Positions 34,998 to 51,241 of a stretch of DNA of 64,000 nt are shown here, one piece after another. Origin of the DNA: Rhynchonema sp. JSB1_4 (taxonomy: Eukaryota; Nematoda; Chromadorea; Monhysterida; Xyalidae); NCBI GenBank assembly GCA_030248065.1, contig JASAMV010007574.1, positions 1-64,000 of the forward strand, read 5' to 3'. The stretch's first letter is position 1, and every line of letters starts with the position of its first letter. Made by a program: the position numbers and the translations under genes. The notes beneath the pieces are model-generated. The model worked only from the letters and a program-made list of their open reading frames with translations. It was not told the origin of the DNA and made no database searches.

Positions 34998-35327
34998 TAT
35001 AGTCCGTCCACCAGCTCATGGCACTTTGTGTTGCTGCTGGCTGGTTTGTTCCCTTCCTCCACGTTCTAATGAAAGAGAAATTGTGTTTCCAAAAAAATTA
35101 TTTTTGCTCCTAAATTGCTGTTTTTATGAAATCGACGTGTTTTATCGATTCTAATTTGATTTAATTTTAAATTTGATCGAATTCAATCGTTTTCGACACA
35201 TTTTCTTATTTTTAAAGTTTTTTTGCAAAATCGCTCTCGCTCAATTTCTCTTTCATTAGAACGTGGAGGAAGAGAACAAGCCGGCCAGCAGCAACACAAA
35301 GTGCCATGAGCTGGTGGATGGACTATA
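34998..35327. mobile_element. 330-bp MITE, TATAGTCC termini
   Basis: TATAGTCCGTCCACCAGCTC and its inverted copy at the right, arms of about 85 bp, consistent with TA duplication. The interior is AT-rich. A left-end copy also begins at 51242, and a diverged relative is at 60352-60721. Confidence 0.85.
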
Positions 35328-35352
35328 CATCAAGAACACCAAACACAAATAA

Positions 35353-36089
35353 GGGCGCGGCCAGGTAGATGCGGACTGCGGACTGCGGACATTGAAAAAA
35401 AACTATGTCCAATGTCCGCAGTCCGCAGTCCGCATCTACCTGGCCGCACTTGCGGACTGCGGACTGCGGACATTGAAAAAAAACTATGTCCAATGTCCGT
35501 TGTCCGCAGTCCGCATCTACCTGGCCGCACTTGCGGACTGCGGACTGCGGACAATCGAAACATTTCATTGATTCTGTTTGCTAGTAAGCATATAACTACA
35601 GGGTTGTAAATATGCAAACTTCAACACCGTGCATAATACTGTGTTGTCTTCTGTTGTTGCCTGAAACATCCATGTAATATCTGCCAACTCACAATAATCA
35701 ATTGCCAACACACGCGCAACTGACGACTGCCACGTATCACACACAGCAAACACAGAATAAGGACACACACGTTAGAATGTTTCATGGTATTGAATGGCAG
35801 GCAACAGGGCAGGATTCCACGTTACACTATATTCACAACCCTGTAGTTGTATATCGCACTAGCAAACACAATCAAAAAATGTTTCGATTGTCCGCAAACC
35901 GCAGTCCGCAAGTGCGGCCAGGTAGATGCGGACTGCGGACTGCGGACATTGGACATAGTTTTTTTTCAATGTCCGCAGTCCGCAGTCCGCAAGTGCGGCC
36001 AGGTAGATGCGGACTGCGGACTGCGGACATTGGACATAGTTTTTTTTCAATGTCCGCAGTCCGCAGTCCGCATCTACCTGGCCGCGCCC
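35353..36089. mobile_element. 737-bp PIF/Harbinger-type foldback of GCGGACT repeats, TSD TAA
   Basis: GGGCGCGGCCAGGTAGATGC with exact inverted right end, flanked by TAA (35350-35352, 36090-36092). Each arm of about 210 bp is an iteration of GGACTGCGGACT units with two TATGTCCAATGTCC cores. The loop is unique DNA with AATGTTTC words at both inner edges. Confidence 0.9.
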
Positions 36090-36133
36090 TAAAGATGTTG
36101 TGTGCTCAAGTGACAAAAGTGTGCAGTTGGCGT

Positions 36134-36841
36134 CAGGGTTGTTTCAAAAAAAAAGTGGTTAATTAAAAATTTTTTTAAAAAAAAAAATTTTTTTTTGAAA
36201 CTCAGATTTTGCTTTTTTTTAATAAAAAAAAGTTGCCCAAAATGGGCTGAAATGTCCAAAAATGGCCTTTTTCGAGGCAAAAAATTGGCACTTTTTTCTG
36301 TGGACGGGACAATTTTTCCAAAATCGCGCCTGCGGCGCCCTGTATTGTCCCCAAATCCGTACAGGGATGCGCGGGAATGGTCTTTTATAGTGATGTGGCA
36401 CCGATAATGTACCACTGCATGCTACTACACATGTATATACATAGGTCTGGTGCAAAACCGGGCGCGCAAAGTCGATTTGACACGCAAGATTTGGGCTGTA
36501 ATCGATATTTTGATGGTCGTATATCAGATATACGGCATTAGATGCATTAAAATACGTTGTACGGCATGCTACAATACATTAGAGTAACATCGTTAGTCAA
36601 CATCAACCTCAGACTGGTAGGATTCCATAGAATCTGCACAATGCTACCGGGTGTCACCACACAAGTTGGGTCTCAGGCGAAAATTTTTCAATTTTTGAAA
36701 AATATGTTGCATCGATTTCATTTAGCCTGAAACGTCGTTTGCAACACTTTTTCTAATAAAAAACATTTTCGTCAAAAAAAATCAAAAAAAAATTTTTTTT
36801 AAAAAAAAGCTCGTTAATAAAAATTTTTTTTTTCAACCGTG
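36134..36841. mobile_element. 708-bp hAT-type element, TSD GTTGGCGT
   Basis: CAGGGTTGTTTCAAAAAA at the left, TTTTTTTCAACCGTG at the right, and GTTGGCGT on both flanks (36126-36133, 36842-36849). Poly-A/T subterminal blocks. The interior carries no recognisable transposase. Confidence 0.87.
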
Positions 36842-37044
36842 GTTGGCGTGCTTCTCCCCTGGTGTCCACTGCAAACATAATCCGTTCGGATTATCGTATA
36901 TCACCTCACTTTTACTGTTTATACTCATGTAACTCATATGTAATTAACACACATGTCATAATCAAAGACTGACAATCCTTATTTTACCGCTACACTAGGA
37001 GGACCCATAAAGAACCAGTCTCGTTCTTTACACGGTGTTCTCGC

Positions 37045-37792
37045 CAGGGTTGGATTAAAAAATTTTTTATTATCGAATTTTTTTAAAAAAAACTTTTTAA
37101 AATTTTTTTTTAAAAATCACTTTTTTTTATTCCGGACCCCCAAAAAATTGGTTTCTAGAAAAATGAAATTTCTGAAATCATGTTACTTAGGTATGTTTTG
37201 AGGGACACTAAAGAGAACTTCTGCACTGACTTGCATGTTTATGTCGATCACCTGCGATCTAGCCCATTTGGTCATAACTTTGAGAACCCGCCCGAAGGTA
37301 ACTCTGTGGGCATATATGACAAAGGGAAGACCAACCTTCTGTTTGTGAATTTGGAGATAAATTTGAAGAGAGATAAAGAGTTACACCACACTCATGTTGT
37401 GTGACAAAAGCAACAAATGACAAATCCACACAACTGCAAATAGGCGAGCAACGTGGAGTCTGTCGATAGCTTACGTCGATAGCTCAATAACTGCACAGTA
37501 TACGGTATGGGGTGTCCTATATTATACGTGCAGCGATTGTTGGGATGTCTGGGAACTGTATGAGTCCATTACAACGCTATTTTAAACTGAAATATAAGCG
37601 CCGCATGCGATTTTTTGAGAATGACGAGCAATAAAACGCATGAAAACATACATTTTTACCTTAAAAAAGTGAGAAAATAACGAAAAAAAGGGAAAAAATA
37701 ATAAAAAAAAGTGGACTTACTTTTTAAAATTTTAAAATAAAAAAACATTTTTTTTACAAAAAAATTTTTACTTTTTTTTAAATCCAACCCTG
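37045..37792. mobile_element. 748-bp hAT-type element, TSD GTTCTCGC
   Basis: CAGGGTTGGATTAAAAAA...AAATCCAACCCTG with GTTCTCGC on each side (37037-37044, 37793-37800). The interior has a 74-codon open frame (37180-37404) of unknown meaning and no catalytic domain; probably non-autonomous. Confidence 0.9.
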
Positions 37793-38182
37793 GTTCTCGC
37801 CCACTGGTAACCTTTTTAGCATTATCCATTTGGGCCAACCTTCAGTCTATAGAGGGCCATTACGCGTCTGTTTATTTATATTTGTCAATGGAATCAGACG
37901 TAGACAGAATGGCGTCAAAGCCAACAACGTTTACTACAGCGCTATTCATAGATCAGAATTCCAATGTTCCCATCACCAGTGCAAAAACTTCTGATAGCGT
38001 GCATAACGAGACCATCGAAATGCCCGCATATAAAGATAGTGCGGCACACACGTTACAAAGCGCCAGGATACGGTCCGCCTAAATTCCTGTGATAGTGAAC
38101 GCAGTGAGCAACATGTGTGTGTAGTTGATACAGAAGCAGATGCTGCTGTTGCCCCGGCCCAATTTTTAGTCCGTTCGCCATA

Positions 38183-38374
38183 ATGGCAGATAAACCGTCC
38201 ATCAAACAGTTCAGAGGCGACAGTATCCATGTTGACATCAGAGAATGGCTGAAAGAGCTTGAAAAAGCCATGAGTTTGTTAAACGTGACCGACAAACAAA
38301 AAGCAGGTTACATTAGAGTGTTCCTGGCAGGCCCAGCACAAGCCAAGTTCGAAAAGTACCGATCACTCAATTGA
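38183..38374 (+). pseudogene. Gag-like N-terminal fragment of a retroelement
   Basis: 63 residues from an ATG: KQFRGDS...VDIREWLKELEKAM...TDKQKAGYIRVFLAGPA. The arrangement of F.GD, a WL..LE helix and K..YI...L.G.A is typical of retrotransposon Gag N-terminal domains. The frame stops at 38374, where sequence of another origin starts. No protease or polymerase follows. Confidence 0.5.
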
Positions 38375-38684
38375 TATCCCTCTTCTGACTCATCCAGCAA
38401 TTGCTGGAGCTTATCCGACGTATTCTTATAATCCGTAGAATCATCTGAATCGGGTAGCAGCCTGTTGTGCCTGAGTCATCGTCATCTGAACACATGGAAG
38501 ACGAAGCCGCGGGTAAATCAAAACCCACAATCCGACGGCAATAGTCTTGCATATCGATCTTGTTCTCGGCCACGGATCGAATCTCAGCCCCAGCTGCAGA
38601 TTTGTCCGTACCTGCATTCGGTTTTCCGGCCGAACCTCGCGTACCTATAGACCCCAGAGGGTCCGTATTGTATTTATCTCTTAA
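38367..38684 (-). pseudogene. Distal part of an unidentified ORF split by a TTAA element
   Basis: Minus-strand frame reading RDKYNTDPLGS onward to a Cys/Asp-rich end (MCSDDDDSGTTGC). It continues in frame from the piece at 40345-40560 if the 38685-40340 element and one TTAA are removed. I do not recognise the product. Low-complexity Gly/Ser/Asp composition is compatible with a retroelement capsid-type protein, but this is a guess. Confidence 0.4.
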
Positions 38685-40340
38685 AGGGCTCGGGACATAA
38701 CCGTAGGAAGGGTAGCAGGGCATAGTGTTATACACCGTTGGAAAGCACTCTGACAGCATATGTCGCGCACATGCTTTAAGCTCCTTGGAGATTCGCTATC
38801 TCTTGGTGGAACGACTTTTCGTTCCAGAAAAAAGTGAATTTTTTCACAACTTGGAACGACCGGTGCAGAAACCACAAATCAGCTGGACGTCAAGTAACGC
38901 ATGGATAGGATTACAAAAGCTTCTGGATAACTTATCATCACAACATCAGTCGCTCAAAGCATTGCTTTACTCGGTGAGGGTGCGAAACGTTCCAAAAATC
39001 GGCCACATTTTTCGAGAGCACAAGTTTGTCCCTAAATTTCGAGGCCGCGCTTTGCGTTCCAGAAATGAAAGGGCAACAGAAAAATAGAGCTTCGTCGAAA
39101 ATACCAGAAAATAAGGTTTTTAGATTTAGAAACCCTTATGCAGCGGCGTGACAGGCCGAAAAAGACCCAAAAATTGCCCAAAAGCGGTATAGTCGCATTC
39201 ATTGGCGGAAATGTGATGTAAATAGGCCACGTATTGCATCGCATTTGAAAGGAAAATGTCAAACAAACGCACAGTCCAACAACCTAGACGACTTTGAAGA
39301 CTTCAAACTCGATGGAGCTACTGTTGAAGCCATGCAAACCTGAATACGATATTCGGCTATAAGTCGTTTTTGTTAAAAACTATTTCACATCTGATTGCAC
39401 CAAACGATGTAGCTCTGAAATAGCTATCGAACGATATATGACATGCCCATACTATCTCATACAATGGACAAGAAACGGTCAAAATTCCGAAATCGCACAC
39501 GGTGACGTGACGGTTCATTCCAGAATCTGCAAAAAAGCAACTTTTTAACCTGTGCTCCTAAGCGTTAGAACTTTTCAGGGCTTGTCATATATCGTTCGAA
39601 AGCTACTCTAGAGATACATTCTTTGGTGCTATCACATCTGCAATAGCTATCAACAATGAGCACTTATAGCTGAATATCGTATTCAGATTACTATGGCTGC
39701 TCCGGGAGATTTGTAGACCTTGGAGTCTTCGGACCTTGACTGGTTGCTAAACCAGACTTTTCTCTCGATTTTTTGTTGCGACTGCAATACAATCTGTGGC
39801 TTTTTTGTGCCACAATTCTGGCGATAAATGTAACCATCTGGCTTAATGGTAATTCAATGGATTTTTAGGCCTGTCACGGAGCTAGCCATGAGTTTCAAAA
39901 TTTAAAAACCTTATTTTCTGGTACTTTCGACAATGCTCTATTTTCCCATTGCATTTCTATTTCTGCAGCGCAAAGCACGGCCTCAAAACTTAGGGACAAA
40001 CTTGTGTTCTCGAAAAATATGGCCGATTTTTGGAACGTTTCGCCCCCTCACCGAGTGAAGCAATGGTTTGAGCAACTAAAGTTGTGGTGACAAGTTATCC
40101 AGAAGCTTTTGTAATCCTATCCATGCGTTACTTGACGTCCAGCTCATTTGGGGTTTCTGCACCGGTGGTTCCAAGTTGTGAAAAAATTCACTTTTTTCTG
40201 GAACGAAAAGTCCCTCTACCGAAAGATAGCGAATTCCCAAGGAGCTTAAAACTTGTGTGTAACATAGGCTGTCAGAATGTTTTCCAACGGTATATACCAA
40301 TATGCCCTGCCACCCTTCCTTCGGTTATGTCCCGAGCCCT
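38685..40340. mobile_element. 1.66-kb foldback element, TSD TTAA
   Basis: AGGGCTCGGGACATAACCG at the left and its inverted copy at the right, flanked by TTAA (38681-38684, 40341-40344). Arms of about 420 bp pair with some mismatches. The centre holds shorter inverted repeats (CTGAATACGATATTCGGCTA). TTAA suggests a piggyBac-like integrase, though the termini do not start CCY. Confidence 0.85.
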
Positions 40341-40344
40341 TTAA

Positions 40345-40560
40345 TTTGCTGTGATGCTCTGACTGCTCTGCGAAAGCAGCCTCGCCGACCGGTCCCGGGG
40401 GACCCACATGGTTCCTATGGTTCGGCTCAGCGTCCTGTCCCGTGAAAAGTGTGCAACCTGGCTCGGAGTTCCCGCTCCACGTTCCGTGCATGGTGCATGG
40501 GTGACGATTAGTGCACCCGAAGCCGTTCTGCCGCGGCCACGTTCTTATAGGGGCCGACCG
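40345..40560 (-). pseudogene. Proximal part of the ORF split by the TTAA element
   Basis: Minus-strand frame with Cys/His residues (CTNRHPCTMHGTW, then PPGPVGEAAFAEQSEHHSK) that enters the TTAA site in frame with 38684. The start is not defined; upstream a stop lies near 40585. Unidentified. Confidence 0.38.
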
Positions 40561-40584
40561 AAGATGATTTCGGGCCCTGAATGG

Positions 40585-41191
40585 CGATCAATGACCGTTC
40601 CAGCTCGGAGGGAGGTTAGTAATAGAAGTAGTGAGCCACGCGTGCTAACTCCCGGTTGGATTATCGAATAATATTTCGTCGTTTATTAATCGATCGGACG
40701 TAAATCACACGAGGTTCAGGTAAGGGTGTAGAAGAAGAGAGACTGTTGTGTATGGCAAGACAATAGTTTAAATAGTGAACGCAAAAAGAGAAATTACACA
40801 AAACCAGTTTACACAGAATGCTGATTGGTTAGAAAAGTGCAATTGAATACATTGATTGGTTGACAATTCTATAGCTAGCTTATGCATACGGTAAAAGTCC
40901 TATGTTTGTATGTTACAATAATAAAGTAATTGTAGAGCGGGAAGTGTAAATTTGGACTAAAACAAGATGGCCGGCAAGAGCGGCTTGAAACCATTACATA
41001 CAAGATAAACGCGGCAATACAAAAGTAGAATTAACCCGAATAGGCGACAGGGGTCGGTAGTTCGGGGCAATGGTGTGAGCCCCATTGCTCACCTCAGCTC
41101 GGTCGTCCGACCTTGCTTTCGAGGGATGGTTTTTTGAAGGTGAAGCGCAATATTTCAAAATTTTTCGATGGCACACACCGGCGGCCTTTTT
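40585..41191. other. No gene recognised
   Basis: AT-rich unique DNA with no supported ORF or repeat. Confidence 0.5.
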
Positions 41192-41322
41192 CCCTAGACT
41201 GCATAGACTGCATTGACCAGAGAGACTGCATTGATACAGGGTCTGTTTAAGTGGACAATGCAGTCAATGCAGTCTAGTCATAATGATTTGGGTATACTGT
41301 AGCAAATGCAGTCTATGCAGGG
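41192..41322. repeat. Short foldback of ACTGCATAG/TGCAGTCTA units
   Basis: CCCTAGACTGCATAGACTGC pairs with a right end TGCAGTCTATGCAGGG. Inner copies of GACTGCATTGA and TCAATGCAGTC alternate in orientation. Flanking duplication not clear. Confidence 0.6.
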
Positions 41323-41853
41323 TTACTGTATGTGTTTATTGTTGGCAAAACCCAACTCGTAAAAACAAAATTTGGAGGTAAACGCGCCCAAGCACCAACC
41401 AACAATACAGCAGTACAGTTCAGGTCATCTATGCGTATATATTCATACTTTTCACCGGATGATATATATTTTATATGATTTGATATCTCATCCGAACCGA
41501 AATCGGGCTCGTGTTGGCGTAGTTTGCCTTTACATAGGCTTGAAAGATTTGAAACCTGTCCAACAAATCGATTAGAGGAATCATTGCGATGTTTCGAACG
41601 TTAACTGAATCTGTGGGGACGAGCACACTCATGATGATCTTTTTGTATTCATTACTAAACAGCAGAGTGCGAGAGGTGCTTCTCCGAAGAACGAAGAAGA
41701 ACAAAAAGTCAACGTTGGTACAGGGCAAATTCTAACACGTAATAAGTCTGCTGGTGGACATCGGGCGCCCAATTTGTACAAAAAACAGAAATCTGGAAAT
41801 TATTTGTCCACTGTTGGAGCTCGAAGATCATTCATGGCATGCAACAACTAACG
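41323..41853. other. No gene recognised; one MITE end fragment
   Basis: 41494-41530 carries CGAAATCGGGCTCGTGTTGG, a single terminus of the family at 42283-42475. Otherwise unremarkable. Confidence 0.5.
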
Positions 41854-42132
41854 TATTGGTCGCACAATGACCATATAAGAATTCATCAAAATCAATCCTG
41901 ATTTTCACGTTCAGTCACTCTTAACTACTGTGCTATTTGTGATTCTCACAAAACATTTTCGGCTGAAAATAATCTAACAGATCAACCACGTTGCCGCAGG
42001 TCTGAAACATTCTCGTTACTACGTGTTTTGTGTGTGATCGCGCAACGCAACGTCATTGCCCCGTCACTAGCCTGCTTTGCGGTTCAGGAAAAAAATTTGA
42101 CCAATTCTTATAAAGTCATTGTGCGACCAATA
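41854..42132. mobile_element. TATTGGTCGCACAATGA MITE, copy 2
   Basis: 279 bp, inverted relative to 24801-25079 and near-identical. Both TIRs intact with TA at the edges. Confidence 0.88.
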
Positions 42133-42282
42133 CACTAATAGACCAAAACAGATCTCAGTCGCAGAAACGGGGGAGGACAAGCCGCATTGGGATATTGATA
42201 ATTCGGAACAATCGTAACCCGGTTATTATATTAATGTCATCGACTCAGGCCTGCCTGACCTGACAACAGGTCTGGGATAACA

Positions 42283-42475
42283 TAAAGGCAAACTAGGCCA
42301 ACACGAGCCCGATTTCGCAGCTGGCAGAATTGTGAAATATTCACACGTGGCTGCTGATTTGAGAAATGTTGCACGTTGAAGAATACAGAGTGGAGCATGA
42401 TGATTTTCTCTTTCTATTCGTTTTGAATACACACCACCTTCGAAATCGGGCTCGTGTTGGCGTAGTTTGCCTTTA
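42283..42475. mobile_element. 193-bp MITE with TAAAGGCAAACTAGGCC termini
   Basis: TAAAGGCAAACTAGGCCAAC and inverted right end GTAGTTTGCCTTTA. It shares its last TA with the next element, so the two abut. Confidence 0.8.
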
Positions 42476-42772
42476 AAGGCAGTCTACGGGAGGTTGTCAC
42501 TCAGCCCCCGAATACCGTAACCCACCGCAAGCAAGATCGTTGCGAGACCCATGCTGATCGCTGCTTATCCACACGTGTATTAGCGGCAGCAAGCTGGAAA
42601 TTGTCATCATGCGCGTCGATCCCCAAAACTTCGAAATGTTGGTTGGTGTTGGCGCTAACACGCAAAACATAGATAAAAAACAAAATGGTCTCGACACGAT
42701 CCTTGCAGATCAAAATTACGGTGGGTTACGGTATTCGGGGGCTGAGTGACAACCTCCCGTAGACTGCCTTTA
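42474..42772. mobile_element. 299-bp MITE with TAAAGGCAGTCTAC termini, copy 1
   Basis: Arms of about 60 bp including CAACCTCC and CCCCCGAATACCGTAACCCA. A second copy, with the interior inverted, is at 57170-57468. Confidence 0.88.
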
Positions 42773-42900
42773 CCTACTTATGGTTTAGATCCTTTTTTGT
42801 ACAATGACCGCGCGAAACAACATCACAAAAAATATTCAAATCAAAATCATACGAAGCCTCGAACGTCCAGACAATAAATACACGCACTGGACTTTGACAT

Positions 42901-43100
42901 TATAGGAAAACTATGCCAACACCAGTCCGATTTCGGAGGTGGCGTGTTTACAGAACGAATAGAAAAAGAAAATCCTCATGCACCACGTTGTATTCTGCAA
43001 CGTCTAAGGTGTAATATTTCCCAAATCAGCAGCCACGTATGAATGTTTCATTGATCTGCCACCTCCGTAATCGGGCTCGTGTTGGCGTAGCGTTACTATA
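42901..43100. mobile_element. 200-bp MITE with TATAG..A.CTA.GCCAACAC termini
   Basis: Left TATAGGAAAACTATGCCAAC pairs with right TAGCGTTACTATA and GGAGGTGGC/GCCACCTCC subterminal blocks. Related in its inner TIR to 42283-42475. Confidence 0.78.
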
Positions 43101-43114
43101 CATAGTTTTGGCTG

Positions 43115-44172
43115 TTAAAGTGCAAGGGACATAATTCATATTTGGGAAATGGGACCATTTTTTATTGCTGGAACTGAAAGCCGCAATCGTGCTGATCATT
43201 CTTCAAAAAAAAAACCACCGGCAAAAAGTGTCAATTGACCTGTCAAAAAGAGTGCCAAAGGTGCACCTCTAGGAGTATAAGCATCGACTGATCTAGCCGC
43301 CCCCTGTGCATGATTTTCAGGCATCGCGGGGAAACGGCACGTCACCGAACGAACGAAATTAGAAAGTCGATGTTGCACGATATGATCGTCTGCACGATAT
43401 GATCGTCACAACGACGGAGTAAGGTCAAAGAATTATAAATCCTTCAAAAAGGCTTATTTCGCGATTCTGAGACTAGTTCTGGAACCAACCAAACTAGCCG
43501 TAATGATTTATCGTTCATAAAAGTGCACCGGTATAGGTATCCTTTCGCAGGTCGATACCAGTGAAGGACCACCTTTTTGTTGTGTCTCCATCCCCAGTGT
43601 GGTCGTGTTCGTATATATGCAGTCATCAAAACATTTTTACTTGTCGACCGATCTATTGACACATGGAAGTAAAAATGTTTCGGTGATTGCATATAAGACT
43701 TTCTGCCGACTGTATTTCGGGGACCCAACTAAAGGTGGTCCTTCACCGGTATCGACCTGCGAAAGGATACTGATACCGGTGCACTTTTGTGAACGATAAA
43801 TCAATACGGCTAGTTTGGTTGGTTCCAGAACTGGTCTCAGAATCGCGAAATAAGCCTTTTTGAAGGATTTAGGATTTTTCAATTTACTCCGTCGTTGTGA
43901 CGAACGTATCGTGCAACATCGATTTTCTAATTTTGTTCGTTCGGTGGCGTGCCGTTTCCCCGCGATGCCTGAAAATCATGCTCAGGGGGCGGCTAGATCA
44001 GTCGATGCTTATACTCCTAGAGGTGCACCTTTGGCACTCTTTTTGACAGGTCAATTGACACTTTTTGCCGGTGGTTCTTCTTGAAGAATGATCAGCATGA
44101 TTGCGGCTTTCAGTTCCAGCAATAAAAAATGGTCCCATTTCCCAAATATGAATTATGTCCCTTGCACTTTAA
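43115..44172. mobile_element. 1.06-kb near-complete palindrome bounded by TTAA
   Basis: TTAAAGTGCAAGGGACATAA at the left and the reverse complement ending at 44172. Arms of about 500 bp with point differences and indels; the short loop lies near 43640-43670 with AAAACATTTTTAC and its mirror. Shares GTTCTGGAACC and CACCTTT..GG..GACCACC blocks with the palindrome at 51304-53198. Confidence 0.85.
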
Positions 44173-44731
44173 TGTTTCGATGGAAAGCTCATTGTACTGT
44201 CGGTAACGGACTGGAGGAACACAAGGACATAGCGAAAATTTGCAATCGTTCCATCACCGCTATCACAGCGCAACTGTCATGATTTTTTTAGTTTGAAAAC
44301 TCAATACTCAATGAATTGGTCTCAGCAAAATACTGTACTTTTATTACCCGTCAAAAGCACTGAAAAAATGCAATGACTGATCATGGAACAATAAGCACAG
44401 TACGGCAGGTGTGCACAGTTTTCAGTACATTACCTTCGGCGGAGCCATGACAATTACGAGAACAAACACATGCAGCTTTGTCAAGGTTTGGCACCAAATT
44501 GTGGCTTAATGGCAAAAGTTGCTAGTAATAGGATCCTATGACAAAATATCCCAAACTGTACCGTGCTCCCTAATGTAAACGGGCGCAATATCACAAATCA
44601 ACACGACGCTATATCCCAAACTGTAAAACAGGCGGAATATTCCAAAACATACCAGCATATCGTAAAAACCGGTGGAATACCCCAAAATCGGTGCTCTAAA
44701 CTTTCACTCTTTTGCTCGTCTTGAACTGACA

Positions 44732-44750
44732 GCCTAAGCCTAAGCCTAAG
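44732..44750. repeat. Three interstitial TTAGGC-type units
   Basis: GCCTAAGCCTAAGCCTAAG is three units of the complement of TTAGGC, the telomeric repeat of many nematodes. It is too short to be a telomere and lies next to the foldback edge. Confidence 0.5.
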
Positions 44751-45987
44751 GCCGCACTCAGACAAACGCGAAAAGCGAAAATCGAAAAGTTAATGGTCGC
44801 AAAACTTTTCGCTTTTGTCTGAGGGCAAAAGCGAAATGTTAACTTTTCGCTTTTCGCATTTCGCGTTTGTCTGAGGGCAAAAGCGAAACGTTAACTTTTC
44901 GCTTTTCGCATTTCGCGTTTGTCTGAGGGCAAAAGCGAAAAGTTTAAAAAGCGAAAAGTCATCATGATTCCTTATTCCCAAAATCTGACTGCACACCCGT
45001 TGCAAACTAAGGACAATGAAGACAAATTTTTGTTTGAATCATATTTTGTGATGGGGTTGGATCACTAATTTCGACCAGCGTAAAAGTTGTTCCCCTGCAC
45101 TAAATGAATGAACAACTTTCACGCTGGTCGAAATTAGTCATGTAACTCTATCACAAAATATGATTCAAACAAACATTTGTTATCATAGCATAAAATTGAC
45201 CAGCTTAAGAAGACAAAAATGTTTTGCTTGGCAGGCGCAGAAATGCACGCTCAACTTTGAGCCGGTGTTTGTTTGAATGATACACATTGTGAAACTACAA
45301 CAAAGCCAGCGTCCCATTCCCAGCCGTCCCAGCCGGCCGCACTCAGACAAACGCGAAAAGCGAAAAGCGAAAAGTTAACTTTTCGCTTTTCGCTTTTCGC
45401 GTTTGTCTGAGGGCAAAAGCGAAAAGTTAGGCGCGCACAAACAGCAAACATAACGTGTGCTGTTGCTGTTCGACACATGTTTCATTCTTCAGCAAGTTCA
45501 GCTAACACGTGCATTTCTGCGCCTGCCAAGCAAAACATTTTTGTCTTCTTAAGCTGGTCCATTTTATACTATGACAACAAATTTTTGTTTGAATCATATT
45601 TTGCGATAGAGTTGGATCACCAATTTCGACCAGCGTGAAAGTTGTTCATTTGGTGCAGGGGAAAAACTTTTACGCTGGTCGAAATTAGTGATCCATCTCT
45701 ATCACAAAATATGATTCAAACAAAAATTTGTCCTCATTGTCTACGAGCCTAAAATGGACAAGTGGTATAACTCCACCTTTAGTTTGCAACGGATGTGCAG
45801 TCAGATTTTGGGAATAAGGAATCATGATGACTTTTCGCTTTTTAAACTTTTCGCTTTTGCCCTCAGACAAACGCGAAAAGCGAAAAGCGAAAAGTTAACG
45901 TTTCGCTTTTGCCCTCAGACAAAAGCGAAAAGTTTTGCGACTATTAACTTTTCGCTTTTCGCTTTTCGCGTTTGTCTGAGTGCGGCC
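44750..45987. mobile_element. 1.24-kb compound palindrome of GCGAAAAG repeats
   Basis: GGCCGCACTCAGACAAACGCG at the left and its exact inverse at the right. Arms iterate CGAAAAGCGAAAAGTTAAC and carry an inner inverted segment (GAATCATATTTTGTGAT, ACGCTGGTCGAAATTAGT). The terminal word recurs at 45335 in the middle, so one element seems nested in or recombined with another. Flanks are TAA and TTA. Confidence 0.82.
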
Positions 45988-46275
45988 TTACACTGAAAGG
46001 AAGCCTAAGTCAACGTCTCCCACGACGGCACAAAAAATCAGCACAGGCATTTTATTGCAACTCGCGTATGGTTAACCACAAAACCAGCACTATCCGTTTT
46101 GGGATATTCCGCCTGTTTTTGGGATATTGCTCTGTTTTTGGGTGGATATTCCGCCTGTGGGATATTGCGTCGTAGTGCCACATCGGAAGCAATGTCGCAC
46201 AGGAACACGCCTTGGGATATTCCATCGTCGGATATTGCGTCCGGTTTCGGGATTTGGGATATTCGTGTCCAGTAC

Positions 46276-50586
<4,311 letters not shown>

Positions 50587-51241
50587 GCAGAACAGAACAT
50601 TGAGTGCACTGGTTGAATTTGGTCTGATTGTCAATCACAGGACAGCTGCACAGAGCGATATCTCATCCTAATATCCCAACTCAGGAAGAGAAAAATGCAC
50701 CGTTTTCGATTGAAACAGCCTTCAAAAAACTTAAAATGAATTGTAAACTGCAACTCTTTTCACGACCAGTAAGTTGTCTCATAAATTTTCTTCCTGCTTC
50801 CGATCTAAGGTGGGGTACCAGAAAAATATAAACTGATCGTACATATCTCAGCATTAAAAAAGTTTTGTGATGTAGCGGGATCACCGACCCGGTCTGCTGT
50901 GCAATATGACATTCCAAAAGCGGTGTAGGATAGCAGCTATCACGCACACCTGTAGTAGCTATGTATTTTCAAAATGACTTGTTTGTCAACGTAGGGATAC
51001 ATATCCCCGCCGTGCGCACAAGTCCGTGCCTGAACGGTTCGCAATGCACATGTACACTGCGTGTGTGTAAGGGTCAAGTGACACTGAGTGCATTAGTGAG
51101 TGATGTTACAGCCCAGCAATAAGATCTGCTGGTGAGGGCTTCATTGAGGCAAATTTGCCAGAGGCGTTCGCACTGACGCGCCCTGGCTCCTCGGTCTGTC
51201 TACGAAAGCAGGGCGAAACAGGCCAACACTACTGCATTCAG

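Larger units (their letters stand above)
44530..46275. repeat. Inverted flanks of ATATCCC/GGGATAT minisatellite-like words
   Basis: 44530-44700 repeats CAATATC/ATATCCCAAA with GGCGGAATAT; 46090-46270 repeats the complement (GGGATATTCCGCCTG). The two flank the 44750-45987 palindrome, suggesting a larger, older foldback into which the latter was placed. Confidence 0.6.

Noticed and set aside
34662..35019. Minus-strand Cys-containing frames as a piggyBac-type transposase end
   Set aside because: Cys spacing and flanking residues do not match convincingly; left unassigned.
35323..36166. Regular repeats suggesting a CRISPR array
   Set aside because: Repeats are inverted and contiguous with no unique equal-length spacers, bounded by TIRs and a TAA duplication: a foldback transposon in a eukaryotic genome.
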